A stretch of DNA of 64,000 bases from Acetobacter vaccinii (GTDB lineage Bacteria; Pseudomonadota; Alphaproteobacteria; Acetobacterales; Acetobacteraceae): contig NZ_CP043506.1 of assembly GCF_008365315.1 (NCBI RefSeq), forward strand, positions 1,470,001 to 1,534,000, read 5' to 3'. Position numbers and translations under genes: made by a program. Below the pieces are notes generated by a model. The model did not search any database and was not told the DNA's origin. It saw nothing but the letters and a program-made list of their open reading frames with translations. Positions 42,566 through 51,382 of the stretch are shown in pieces; position 1 is the first letter of the stretch, and the number at the start of each line of letters is the position of its first letter.

Positions 42566-43353
42566 CGCATTATACCCCCCGCAGGCCCGGTCAGGTTGCC
42601 CCGCAGCAGACGCAGGGGGACGACTGGCAGCCTCTGCGCCAGTTCACACGGGCGCGTATTGGTCTGGGGCGCAGTGGTGATGCGCTGAAAACACCTGATG
42701 TGCTGGCGTTTCAGGCCGCCCATGCCCGTGCGCGGGATGCTGTGCATACACCGCTGGATGTGCAGGGTATGATGCAGACGCCGGGGCTGGAAGATGCCCT
42801 GCATGTTGGCAGCCGCGCGCCCGACCGGCCTACATACCTGCGGCGACCCGATCTGGGACGCAGGCTGTCCGATGCGTCGCTGGCGATGTTGGAAAAAGGC
42901 GACTGGGACGTTGTTTTTGTCGCAGGCGATGGTCTGTCCGCCACCGCTACGCAGGAGGGTGCGATTGCCCTCTTTGAGGCCATGCGTGAGCGGTTGAGTG
43001 ACTGGCGCATTGCCCCGCTGGTTATTGCTACACAGGCCCGCGTTGCCTTGGGGGATGATATTGCCCAGGCTATGGGGGCCAGAATGGTGGTGGTGATGAT
43101 TGGGGAGCGACCGGGCCTGAGCGTTGCCAACAGCCTTGGAATATACCTGACCTATGCCCCCTATGTCGGGTGCCCGGATTCTGCCCGTAACTGCATTTCC
43201 AACATGCACCCTCACGGCCTGCCCGTGCCGGTAGCGGCCGACAAACTGGCCTGGCTGATGCGCGAGGCCCGACACCTGAAGCTGACAGGGGTTGGCTTAA
43301 AGGACGCCGCCCCGGAGACTGATGTTATCGAGGTGGAAAAAAAGCTGACCTGA
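42562..43353 (+). CDS. eutC: Ethanolamine ammonia-lyase small subunit
   Basis: 263 residues. Characteristic stretches: LRQFTRARIGLGRSGDALKT, FQAAHARARDAVH, YLRRPDLGRRLSDASLAML, VFVAGDGLSATATQ, MVVVMIGERPGLSVANSLGIYLTYAP and SARNCISNMHPHGLP. It completes the enzyme and helps bind adenosylcobalamin. No eutA reactivase and no microcompartment shell genes follow, so acetaldehyde would be oxidised by free dehydrogenases. Confidence 0.96.
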   Translation: MTHYTPRRPGQVAPQQTQGDDWQPLRQFTRARIGLGRSGDALKTPDVLAFQAAHARARDAVHTPLDVQGMMQTPGLEDALHVGSRAPDRPTYLRRPDLGRRLSDASLAMLEKGDWDVVFVAGDGLSATATQEGAIALFEAMRERLSDWRIAPLVIATQARVALGDDIAQAMGARMVVVMIGERPGLSVANSLGIYLTYAPYVGCPDSARNCISNMHPHGLPVPVAADKLAWLMREARHLKLTGVGLKDAAPETDVIEVEKKLT

Positions 43354-43590
43354 CATGGATTTTCAGGACTATCCGTTACACGCAGTCCGCAACAGGGAGT
43401 ATTCCTGACCCCAAGGCACTAGCCCGGAAACCCCGGAGGGGGCTGTTGGCCCCAGTTCCATTCCGTAATGGCGTGGTTTGTAAAAAATTGTGGCTCTGTT
43501 GTGGAGTATCTCCGGGACGACAGCCGAGAGTTGACAGTCTTCACCCCGCCCGTTCAGGTAGCCCCTTTTGTGCGCCAGTAGGGGATGATG

Positions 43591-44424
43591 ATGGGTGTCA
43601 GGCAGAGCCACAGTGCCAGAGCAACAAGGCATGTTTGGGGGCAGGTGGCCTGTGTTGCCGTATTGGGTTTGCTGACAGGGCTGGTCCCTGCCCATGCCGA
43701 AGGGGAAGTGGCAGCCAGTTGCCAGGCTTTTGGTCCGGGCAACACGCTGCCCACCATTACCCGCCCGTTCATGCTCAAGGGGGCGAGTGTCCTGTGCAAC
43801 CACGGGTATGCGGTCATGGTATCGTCCGTGACCCATACGCCGCTCTGGTCGGCTGAACATCTGGTGGCAGCAGAACTGGAGGCTGCAGCCGATCTGCCCC
43901 GCACAGGGTCATTCTACGCCGATCCCCGGTGGCAGGGGGGCAGTTCCTTGCAGGACTACCGGGCATCGGGGTACAGCCGTGGGCATCTGGCCCCCAGTGC
44001 CGACCAGCCAGACGAGCAGGCCCAGCATGAAACCTTTGCTCTGTCCAATATCGTGCCTCAGGCTGCTGTGCTGAACGAAGGGATATGGGCCAGGATTGAA
44101 AGCACCGTGCGGGATATGGCGCGTGATGAGGGCGAGTTATACGTCGTGACTGGCCCGGCCTTTCACGGCAAACCCATTATGACCATAGGGCCGGGGCATG
44201 TGTATGTGCCCAGTTCAACCTGGAAGGCTGTGTATTCTCCCCGGCGTGGGCGTGCGGGGGTGTATGTCTGCAAGAATGTGCTGCGGCACCCGCATTGTGA
44301 CAGCGTGACTGTCGCAACCCTTGTGCGCAATACAGGGGTGGACCCTTTTCCTGCCCTGCCAGATACAGTCAAGCAGCAGTTCTGGCATCTGCCATCCCCC
44401 CACAAAAGGCGCACGCGGCATTAA
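43591..44424 (+). CDS. Exported DNA/RNA non-specific endonuclease
   Basis: 277 residues; one of three successive ATGs, chosen because AGGGG lies 7 nt upstream. A signal peptide (VACVAVLGLLTGLVPAHA) sends it out of the cytosol. The NUC domain has the active-site SRGHLAPSAD, with the catalytic His of the usual DRGH, and ALSNIVPQ..LNEGIWARIE carrying the metal-binding Asn. Cys pairs may form disulfides. It probably degrades extracellular or periplasmic nucleic acid for phosphate and nucleosides. Confidence 0.88.
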   Translation: MGVRQSHSARATRHVWGQVACVAVLGLLTGLVPAHAEGEVAASCQAFGPGNTLPTITRPFMLKGASVLCNHGYAVMVSSVTHTPLWSAEHLVAAELEAAADLPRTGSFYADPRWQGGSSLQDYRASGYSRGHLAPSADQPDEQAQHETFALSNIVPQAAVLNEGIWARIESTVRDMARDEGELYVVTGPAFHGKPIMTIGPGHVYVPSSTWKAVYSPRRGRAGVYVCKNVLRHPHCDSVTVATLVRNTGVDPFPALPDTVKQQFWHLPSPHKRRTRH

Positions 44425-44579
44425 AGACCTGATAGCCTGTACCCACTATCCACAGGATTATCCACAGACGGGCTGCTGCATCTGTGAGCAGATTTGTAAA
44501 AAAACGGCCCCAGCCACAAGGATTGCAGAGGTCTGGGGCAGGTTTTCTGGTGTAGCGGTGTAGGTGTGTGGGCGTGGGG

Positions 44580-44810
44580 TTAATCGTTGCGGTAATACAG
44601 GCTATTGCCACAGCGGTAAATTGTCTGGGCGGGGCTGAAAAAGCCGGTGCTGGGCTGTTTGCCAACAACCATGCAGTGTTGCTCGGCTATGAATTCATCC
44701 CACTGCTGGTTTCGGTAATTTTTGACCATGTGGGAGCCGCCATAAATAATTGCCCCCACCGTGCCAAATGCAATCGTCCAGATCAGGAATTCTTTTAATT
44801 TTTTAGACAT
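44580..44810 (-). CDS. Small membrane-anchored protein, unknown
   Basis: 76 residues. One membrane segment near the N-terminus (FLIWTIAFGTVGAIIYGG) and a short outside domain with two Cys (EQHCMVV and YRCGN). No known family. The AT-rich 70 bp upstream look like a promoter. Confidence 0.6.
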   Translation of the reverse strand: MSKKLKEFLIWTIAFGTVGAIIYGGSHMVKNYRNQQWDEFIAEQHCMVVGKQPSTGFFSPAQTIYRCGNSLYYRND

Positions 44811-44922
44811 ACCGCGTCATCCTTTGCATGCCTTTTCTGAAATATAAGGGTTTTCCTTAAAAATTGCATAGGATTTCAAAGGGGCGCGAGGGCTTATCGC
44901 ACAATAGTGTAGAGGGCCGGGG

Positions 44923-45060
44923 TCAGTTGGTGCAGGACCAGCCAAGCCAGGCCCACAGGAGCACGAACAGACCCAGCAGAAGGTGCATGACAATCAGCAC
45001 CGGGCCGGAAATAACCGGCACTGTGTTACGTTTGTGGGGTCCAGCGGGGGGGAGGGGCAT
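44923..45060 (-). CDS. 45-residue membrane peptide
   Basis: Start at 45060 has AAAGGA 9 nt upstream. After PPAGPHKRN comes one membrane segment (VPVISGPVLIVMHLLLGLFVLLWAWLGW). Small single-pass proteins like this are often subunits or regulators of larger membrane complexes, but no partner is visible. It lies 41 bp downstream of the flavin reductase gene on the same strand. Confidence 0.5.
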   Translation of the reverse strand: MPLPPAGPHKRNTVPVISGPVLIVMHLLLGLFVLLWAWLGWSCTN

Positions 45061-45101
45061 CAGGGGTGTCCTTTCAGTCTGTGCGGCCACCCCTTGGGTT
45101 G

Positions 45102-45596
45102 TCAGCCTGGTGCTTGTGGCAGGCTGTGATAGGCGCGGCTGAAATACACAAGTCCGTTGGCGGTCGTATGGTTGCACAGGGCGCGCACTAAGCCGAACAG
45201 AACACTGTGGGTGCCAACCTCGGCAATCTGGCTGATTTCGCAGTCAAGGTTGACAAGGGCTTCATTAAGCACCGGTGCACCTGTTGTCAGGCTGCTCCAA
45301 TGGCCCTGAGCAAAGCGGTCTTCCATGCTGTTGGGGCTGGCAAAATGGTTGGCCAGATCCTGCTGCGTGCTGGACAGCACATTGACACACATGGACGCAC
45401 CCTGGTGGAAAAAGGCCCGTGCCCTGCTGTTTCTGTTCAGGCACACCAGCACTGTGGGTGGGGTGTCGGTGACAGAGCACACGGCCGAGGCCGTAAAACC
45501 GACAGGGCTTTCCAGCGTGCCAGTGGTCACAATGGTGACAGCAGCGCCAAGGCGGGCCATGGCGTCGCGGTACGCGCTGGTCTGTGGAGCTGACAT
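45102..45596 (-). CDS. Flavin reductase (HpaC-like), paralogue of the one at 16300
   Basis: 164 residues from ATG 45596, with AAGGAAAG upstream. YRDAMARLGAAVTIVT, GFTASAVCSVTDTPPTVLVCLNRNS, CVNVLSSTQQDLANHFA and FSRAYHSLP are the family landmarks, very like those of the first flavin reductase in this window. It makes reduced flavin for a monooxygenase, but none is adjacent. It is divergent from the enoyl-CoA hydratase-family gene with only 60 bp between starts. Confidence 0.88.
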   Translation of the reverse strand: MSAPQTSAYRDAMARLGAAVTIVTTGTLESPVGFTASAVCSVTDTPPTVLVCLNRNSRARAFFHQGASMCVNVLSSTQQDLANHFASPNSMEDRFAQGHWSSLTTGAPVLNEALVNLDCEISQIAEVGTHSVLFGLVRALCNHTTANGLVYFSRAYHSLPQAPG

Positions 45597-45656
45597 CTGC
45601 TTTCCTTATTCCTGAAAGTATCGGCTGTTTTTGCACATGAAACAGAGAGGAAAGCA

Positions 45657-46685
45657 ATGACGCAAGATGCCCTTTCGGGGCTGGCGGATGTCAGAACCGA
45701 ACGCGTGGGCCATATGGGCCGTATTGTTCTTGACCGCCCTAAGCGGCTGAACGCGCTGGATGCAGGCATAGCTAAGGCCATTGACCGCGTGCTGGACGCC
45801 TGGGAGCACGACGATAGCGTCGCCGTTGTTGTGCTGGAAAGCAGCAGCCCGCGTGCCTTCTGCGCCGGGGGGGACCTGCGTGCGATCCGGGAGGCACTGC
45901 TGGCTCATGGCCCCGATAGCACATTTGAGCTGATGGATACCGCCTACACAACCATGCTGCGGCTTGCGGATTACCCCAAGCCCGTCGTGTCGTTGCTTGA
46001 CGGGATCGTGATGGGGGGCGGGGTCGGTATTGGCTGCCACGTCAGCCACCGTATTGTGACAGAACGCTCTGTTCTGGCCATGCCTGAAACATCGATCGGC
46101 TTGGTGACGGATGCCGGAGGGTCCTGGCTTCTGTCACGTCCCGGCGGGCATGTGGGCTTGCGGCTGGCGCTGACCGGGGGGCGCGTAACAGGGGCACAGG
46201 CTGTGGCACTGGGTCTGGCTGATGGGCTGGTGCCTTCTGACTCGCTCGACGCCCTGCGTGCGGCCTTGTCGGAGCAGAATGTGGATGACGCTCTGGCGCG
46301 TTTTGTCACGGCACCGGGTGATGACGGCACGGTTTCCGCCACGTTGGAGGCCTGTTACGCCGCGCCGGATATGGCGGGTATTCTGGCCCGGCTGGAAGCC
46401 TGCCCGCTGGAGGAAGCCCGGCAGGACCTGGATGACCTGTCGCGGGCCAGCCCGTCTTCCTTGCTGGCAACCTGGCTTGGCTGGCACGCAGCCCGTAAGC
46501 TTGGCACCCTGCACGATGTTTTTGATCTGGAGCGGCGTCTGGTGCGTCATGTCCTTGCCCAGCCGGATCTGGCGGAAGGTGTGCGCGCCAGGCTGGTGGA
46601 CCGCGATAATACGCCTGCCTGGCAACCCGCTACTCTGGCGGAGGTCGATACCGCAGCAATACAGCGTGTTGTGGAGGGTGTCTGA
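45657..46685 (+). CDS. 3-hydroxyisobutyryl-CoA hydrolase-like enzyme
   Basis: 342 residues, longer than simple enoyl-CoA hydratases and matching the HIBCH branch. CAGGDLRAI is the oxyanion-hole motif, VMGGGVGIGCHVSHRIVTE and MPETSIGLVTDAGGSWLLSR the active-site region. HIBCH releases 3-hydroxyisobutyrate from its CoA ester in valine breakdown. No other valine genes adjoin it, so a related acyl-CoA is possible. GAGAGGAAAG serves as ribosome site. Confidence 0.82.
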   Translation: MTQDALSGLADVRTERVGHMGRIVLDRPKRLNALDAGIAKAIDRVLDAWEHDDSVAVVVLESSSPRAFCAGGDLRAIREALLAHGPDSTFELMDTAYTTMLRLADYPKPVVSLLDGIVMGGGVGIGCHVSHRIVTERSVLAMPETSIGLVTDAGGSWLLSRPGGHVGLRLALTGGRVTGAQAVALGLADGLVPSDSLDALRAALSEQNVDDALARFVTAPGDDGTVSATLEACYAAPDMAGILARLEACPLEEARQDLDDLSRASPSSLLATWLGWHAARKLGTLHDVFDLERRLVRHVLAQPDLAEGVRARLVDRDNTPAWQPATLAEVDTAAIQRVVEGV

Positions 46686-46763
46686 AAAAAGGACTTTCAC
46701 CCGGTCTGGCTGGTTGTTTTAAAATAACCGCCTGATGGGGAAGGGTGAAAATGTCCGGGGGAC

Positions 46764-46782
46764 TGCCTTTATATAAAAGGCA
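46764..46782. terminator. Hairpin between convergent genes
   Basis: TGCCTTT (46764-46770) pairs with AAAGGCA (46776-46782) around ATATA, with an outer GGAC/GTCC pair. It lies between the HIBCH-like gene and satP; its strength as a terminator is uncertain. Confidence 0.4.
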
Positions 46783-46906
46783 ATGTCCTTTGAAGCCTTT
46801 TGGGAAATTGTAGAGTAATGTAGGCGGGCTTTGGCAATATCCCCAAGCCTGCCCCAGTAGTCCGCGCGACCCATCACAGGGGTTGCGAGGACACCAGAGA
46901 GTGTAT

Positions 46907-47527
46907 TCAGGCTGCTGCGTGGTGCAGGGCAACAGGCCGTTTTGCAGGCAGGCCAACCGGCAGCACAGGGCTGTGGAACTGGGCTTCCAGAATTTCGGCA
47001 GCAGCCAGATAAACGGCAGATAGACCGCAGAAAAGCCCTTCATATCCGGCAATGACAGTCAGGGACGGGGCCTGCGCCAGTTCTGCAAAAGCCAGCAGGG
47101 CAAACAGAAGTGTCAGAGAGGAAAAAATAACCTGGTGTGCGCGCGTTGCCCGCAACGTGCCAAAGAACATGATCAGCGTAAACAGACCCCACAGCAGCAG
47201 ATAAGCCCCGATCATGGCCGGGGTGCTGGCGGGGACAACCCCCGTGTGTGGCAGGGCGATCAGCGCCACCAGGGAGATCCAGAATGCACCGTAGGAGATA
47301 AAGGCTGTCATACCAAAGGTGTTGCCTGCGGCGTATTCCAAAAGACCGGCCATAATCTGTGCCAGCCCGCCAAAGAGCAGGCCCATGGCCAGAATGGCCG
47401 ATCCCATGGGTAAAAAGCCTGCATTATGCAGGTTCAGCAGGATTGTGGTCATGCCAAAGCCCATAAGCCCAAGCGGTGCCGGGTTTGCTTTGGCAATGGC
47501 GGGGGGAGAGGTGACTGCATGTATCAT
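46907..47527 (-). CDS. satP: GPR1/FUN34/YaaH acetate/succinate transporter
   Basis: 206 residues with six membrane segments. The family signature NPAPLGL sits at 15-21. GGLAQIMAGLLEYAAGNTFGMTAFISYGAFW is the second conserved block. Members move acetate and succinate with protons across the inner membrane, in line with an acetic-acid lifestyle. Monocistronic, with an AT-rich promoter region at 47550-47650. Confidence 0.92.
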   Translation of the reverse strand: MIHAVTSPPAIAKANPAPLGLMGFGMTTILLNLHNAGFLPMGSAILAMGLLFGGLAQIMAGLLEYAAGNTFGMTAFISYGAFWISLVALIALPHTGVVPASTPAMIGAYLLLWGLFTLIMFFGTLRATRAHQVIFSSLTLLFALLAFAELAQAPSLTVIAGYEGLFCGLSAVYLAAAEILEAQFHSPVLPVGLPAKRPVALHHAAA

Positions 47528-47709
47528 GATTGTTCTTCTTGCTGTCTAGGGTACATGACTAACCCTTAAAAGCAGACAGGCCCGAAAGTTCTTTAAAAAC
47601 GATTTTACCGTAATAAAATTAAATTCATTGAAAAGTATTTTATGAGAATGCAACTTTTTGCCGTTGCGAAGTAACGCCCCGCAACGGCAACAGCCATGGT
47701 GTGGACAGG

Positions 47710-49977
47710 TTATTTTACGGCCAGGCGGAGTGTGCCGGGCATGACGGAAACCGGGTCTGCGGCATCCGGGGCATCGGCCGCACGCTGGATTGGCCCCTTG
47801 TGGTGGAAAAAGCCCGGTATGGCCAGGATAATACTGGCTGCCTGCTCCAGACAGGACACCGTACGCTCGCACGTCAGGTTGATGCCGCCTTTCTGGCTTG
47901 GGCTTGCCGCTATGGCATCGGCCGCCTGCATGAGTGCCGTGGCTGTGGCCGTGGGGTTACGGTGCAGTTGGCCAAAAGCAGCCAGTGCCCTGTCCAGCGT
48001 TGCGCGGGCCTGCGGGTCCAGCGTGGCATGGGCTGCGTTCCAGCGGAGCCGTACAATCAACCTGCCGAGCGAAAGGGCCGCAAAGGCACCATCGGTATAG
48101 CCCTGCCTGTCCACCCCGGTGGTGATAAAGGAAAGGCGCATCATCAGGCGGGAGATTTTTTGCAGTTGCAGCCCCTCCCATGCCACCCAGGCGATGGTGC
48201 GTTTGCGAGGGGTGCGGGCCAGTTGCTGCACGCTATGCGTCAGGGAGGACACAAGTCGGGCCGCATCCAGCTTATGGTCAGCCGGGAGAATAACCCTAAA
48301 GACAACAGCCAGCAGCGCACAGGCGGCTGCCATAGTTATCCATGTGTTGGTCAGGGTCATGTCATCATACACAATCGGGTTGTTGACCGACAGCATCATG
48401 GTGAAAAACACCGCGTAACCAAAGGCACCAATGCCGTAGCGGGGGTGGAACTGCAACCACACGCCCGGTAGCAGGAACAGGCAGAGCGTCAGCCACAGCA
48501 ACGGGTAGCCATCAATCCGGGGCAGGGCCAGCATATGGCACAAAAACCCGGCAGGAATGGCCAGTGCCGTGCCCGTTGCCATCATGGGGCTGGCCTTGGC
48601 AGCCGAGGGTGCGGTGGACAGCAGGCTGGAGGCCGCCACAATATACACCAGCAGCATGGGGCCAAGGCTCCAGTGGAAAACATACCACAGCAGCCCCGCC
48701 AGCAGGGTGATCATGGCCCCGCGTGTGCCGTTGCGCAGCGCCATGGGCCATTCCAGATAGGTGGGCACAGCCGGAGCGCCCGCCGCATCCGGGCGGCGGC
48801 TGGTCAGGTTGTGCAGGGCCAGGTCCATCTGCACCAGCGTGTCGCGCGTATTGTCCAGCGCAACCAGCATGGCCGAGCCATGGCGCTCTCTTGCCAGATG
48901 TTCCAGCGCTTTGAGGGTATCGTGCAGGCAGGCGGACAGGGGGGCCGGGTTGTCCAGCCAGGCCGGGTCTTCCGTCAGTTCCAGCAGTCGTTCCAGCGAC
49001 TGCGCCATGTGGTCATGGACAGTGTGGGTTTCCTGCTCTGCGGTTTCCAGTGTCAGCCAGTATGGGTGGTAACTGACAATCAGCCCGGTCAGCCTGCTGA
49101 GGGCAAGGCGCAGGTTGCCAATGCGGGCCTGCATGTCCGGGTCGTCGGCTGCGGCGTATTCTATGGCCGGGGCCAGCCCTGCCATATAGGACAGCAGCTT
49201 GGCGCGGCTGTCATAAACCGGGCGCGGCAGGCTGCGAAAGCTGCCAGCGTTGCTCTGTTCCTCACGCTTCTCAAGCAGGTCCAGGGCGGTTTCAGCCAAT
49301 GTGCCGTGGGCTGTGCGCTCGCTTTCCGCAGCATGAAAAATCCAGGCATGGCGCACCGTGTCCCGGAAGGCGCTGCCAAGTCGGAGCAGCACACTGCTGG
49401 GTTTGCGTGGCGATGTGATCATGAACACAAAGGCCGTCACCACCACACCCACACAGACTGCGGACAGACGCCCCATGGCGGACAGGAAAATCCCTTCCGG
49501 CTTTGCAAAGGCGGGTGAGGCGACAATAACAATCGTGTAGCCCACCAGCACCGCAGCATAGGCGCGGAACAGCCGCAGGAATGTGGCTATCATACAGGCA
49601 ATGCCCACAATGACCGCCAGTGCCGCAAAATACAGCACCGGGGCCTGCACAAAGGCCGACATGATTGTCACGCTCAGTGCAGCCCCAAGCAGGGTGCCCG
49701 CCACGCGCCACACACTTTTGGACACCATGGCCCCAACCGTGGGGTTTGCAACAATCAGCACGGTTGTTGCCGCACTCAGCGGGGACTGAAGCTGGAACAG
49801 AAAAGCCAGAAACACGGCAATGCCAATGGACAGGAACACACGTCCCGCATAGGCGCCGGTGGCCAGAAAGGCCGACCATTGTGCCGGGTCGTGGAAGGTG
49901 GCCGGGATGATGCGTGTAAGCAGGCGGTTCAGCGCCTGCCATGGCTGGGTGCTGCCGCGGGCCTGATCATGCATCAT
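47710..49977 (-). CDS. FUSC family (aromatic acid/efflux) membrane protein
   Basis: 755 residues from 49977. Two membrane halves, one N-terminal (GRVFLSIGIAVFLAFLFQLQSPLSAATTVLIVANPTVGAMVSKSVWRVAGTLLGA) and one starting near 390 (LRNGTRGAMITLLAGLLWYVFHW), each followed by a long soluble part: the FUSC/AaeB plan. E. coli AaeB exports hydroxylated aromatic acids; other members have unproven roles. Its start overlaps the end of the MarR gene, so it is probably the pump controlled by that repressor. Confidence 0.85.
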   Translation of the reverse strand: MMHDQARGSTQPWQALNRLLTRIIPATFHDPAQWSAFLATGAYAGRVFLSIGIAVFLAFLFQLQSPLSAATTVLIVANPTVGAMVSKSVWRVAGTLLGAALSVTIMSAFVQAPVLYFAALAVIVGIACMIATFLRLFRAYAAVLVGYTIVIVASPAFAKPEGIFLSAMGRLSAVCVGVVVTAFVFMITSPRKPSSVLLRLGSAFRDTVRHAWIFHAAESERTAHGTLAETALDLLEKREEQSNAGSFRSLPRPVYDSRAKLLSYMAGLAPAIEYAAADDPDMQARIGNLRLALSRLTGLIVSYHPYWLTLETAEQETHTVHDHMAQSLERLLELTEDPAWLDNPAPLSACLHDTLKALEHLARERHGSAMLVALDNTRDTLVQMDLALHNLTSRRPDAAGAPAVPTYLEWPMALRNGTRGAMITLLAGLLWYVFHWSLGPMLLVYIVAASSLLSTAPSAAKASPMMATGTALAIPAGFLCHMLALPRIDGYPLLWLTLCLFLLPGVWLQFHPRYGIGAFGYAVFFTMMLSVNNPIVYDDMTLTNTWITMAAACALLAVVFRVILPADHKLDAARLVSSLTHSVQQLARTPRKRTIAWVAWEGLQLQKISRLMMRLSFITTGVDRQGYTDGAFAALSLGRLIVRLRWNAAHATLDPQARATLDRALAAFGQLHRNPTATATALMQAADAIAASPSQKGGINLTCERTVSCLEQAASIILAIPGFFHHKGPIQRAADAPDAADPVSVMPGTLRLAVK

Positions 49978-50440
49978 GGTGGCTCCGGCGGGCCAGCAGC
50001 CCGGCCAGCAGTTCACGCACCATCTTGACCTGTGCGGGGGGAATGTCCTGACAGTCCTCGCGCTCCAGCCCGGCGGCAATCTGGTGGAACATGTCGCAAC
50101 GCGCCTGTCCTGCGGGGGTGAGCAGCAGGCGTTTGACCCGGCGGTCATGGGTGTCGGGCTGGCGGGCCAGCAGGCCCTGTTTTTCTAGCAGATCAAGCAC
50201 CCGCACCAGGGCTGAGCAGTCCACATCCATGGCGGCGGCCAGACTGCTCTGGGTTGCACCGTCGGGCAGCATGGTCAGGTAGGTCAGCGGCCGCATGATG
50301 GCCAGCGTCATGCCGTGGGGGCGCAGGGCGCGGTCCAGACGGGTGCGCCACAGCATGGCTAGCCGCATGACGCGCAGGGTGAGCAGCATGTCAGGAAAGC
50401 ATGTCTCATCCAGCGCGGGTGGGTCGCGCGGCTCGGTCAT
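49967..50440 (-). CDS. MarR family transcriptional regulator
   Basis: 157 residues from ATG 50440 (GAGG upstream). MarR winged-helix marks: DGATQSSLAAAMDVDCSALVRVLDLLEKQGLLARQPDTHDRRVKRLLLTPAG, with the wing around DRRVKRLL. It overlaps the FUSC gene it most likely represses; the ligand is probably a phenolic or other acid. The palindrome at 50461-50472 in its promoter may be its operator. Confidence 0.9.
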   Translation of the reverse strand: MTEPRDPPALDETCFPDMLLTLRVMRLAMLWRTRLDRALRPHGMTLAIMRPLTYLTMLPDGATQSSLAAAMDVDCSALVRVLDLLEKQGLLARQPDTHDRRVKRLLLTPAGQARCDMFHQIAAGLEREDCQDIPPAQVKMVRELLAGLLARRSHHDA

Positions 50441-50460
50441 GGACACCTCATTAATTAGGA

Positions 50461-50472
50461 CAAATATATTTG
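50461..50472. promoter_or_regulatory. Candidate MarR operator
   Basis: CAAATATATTTG is a perfect 12-bp palindrome 20 bp upstream of the marR-like start, inside the AT-rich stretch that must hold the promoter. Autorepression by the MarR protein is the likely use; this is inferred from position and symmetry. Confidence 0.5.
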
Positions 50473-50737
50473 AGATAAAAACGTTTATCCAACTATAATA
50501 ACCTGCGTTTCCCCGGTCAATCGGCTGTACCCGCACAGTCGCGCGATGGTGCCGCCCCTGTCCTTGTGGCCTTGAAACGGGGCAGGCTTTGTGCACATCC
50601 TGCCCTCTCAGACAGTGTCCCAATGGGCATGAAACGGGGAGTGACGCTGGCCGTCAGGCGGGTGGCGCATTTCTGCAATTCCAGGTGTTCACCCCTGCCG
50701 CTCATGGCGGTCATGGGCTGGGCGGAGGGACAGGACC

Positions 50738-51382
50738 ATGCAGCCTTTTCCGTTACTGCTTGTCAGACATGCGGCCGTGCAGGTGCAGACGGGGGTCTGT
50801 TACGGGCGGAGCGATGTTGCCCTGCAACCGGGGTGGGAAAGCATTGTCGGCGGCCTTGCCGTGCTGGCCAGAGGTATGCCGTGCAGTGTGGTCTATACCT
50901 CTCCGGCCTCTCGCTGCCACGATATGGCAGGCCGTCTGGCGCAGGTTACGGGAATGAGCATGGTGGTGGATGCCCGTCTGGCGGAACTGGATTTTGGCCA
51001 GTGGGAAGGGCAGCGCTGGGATGACGTGGCGCGTACCCAGTTGGATGCCTGGGCCGCCGACCCCGAAGGGTTTGCCCCGCCGGGAGGGGAAAGTGGACGG
51101 ACCCTGCGGGCCCGTGTCGGGGCGTTCTGGCAGGATATTGCGGCAAAGGGTACAGCCGCCTGTGTGCTGTCCCATGGGGGGCCGCTGCGTATTCTGGCCT
51201 CCCTTGCTGTGGGGGAGGTGCCAGACCTGCTTGCTCCGTCCATGCCACAGGGGTTTGCCCGCCTGCTGACAGCCCTGCCATTTGCCGGAAGTGGGCAGGA
51301 GGAGGCTGATCCTCAGGCCGAGGTCTTCAGCCTTGCGCGGCCAGTCCACCGGCAGCGTGTGCCTCTGGCAGGCTCTGCCTGA
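50738..51382 (+). CDS. cobC: Histidine phosphatase, likely alpha-ribazole phosphatase
   Basis: 214 residues of the phosphoglycerate mutase-like family: LLLVRHAAV with catalytic His11, GRSDVAL, VYTSPASRC, ELDFGQWEGQRWDDV and second active-site His in LSHGGPLRI. The ELDFG.WEG.R.DD pattern and the nearby bluB, cobS, cobT and cobU genes favour CobC, which removes the phosphate of alpha-ribazole phosphate in cobalamin assembly. Its 3' end overlaps the convergent gene at 51327 by 56 bp. Confidence 0.82.
   Translation: MQPFPLLLVRHAAVQVQTGVCYGRSDVALQPGWESIVGGLAVLARGMPCSVVYTSPASRCHDMAGRLAQVTGMSMVVDARLAELDFGQWEGQRWDDVARTQLDAWAADPEGFAPPGGESGRTLRARVGAFWQDIAAKGTAACVLSHGGPLRILASLAVGEVPDLLAPSMPQGFARLLTALPFAGSGQEEADPQAEVFSLARPVHRQRVPLAGSA

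Noticed and set aside
50540..50737. Possible cobalamin riboswitch upstream of cobC
   Set aside because: Looked for the GTCAGGAGACC-like box and the GCCCGCAACTGT block seen at 39260; neither is present.
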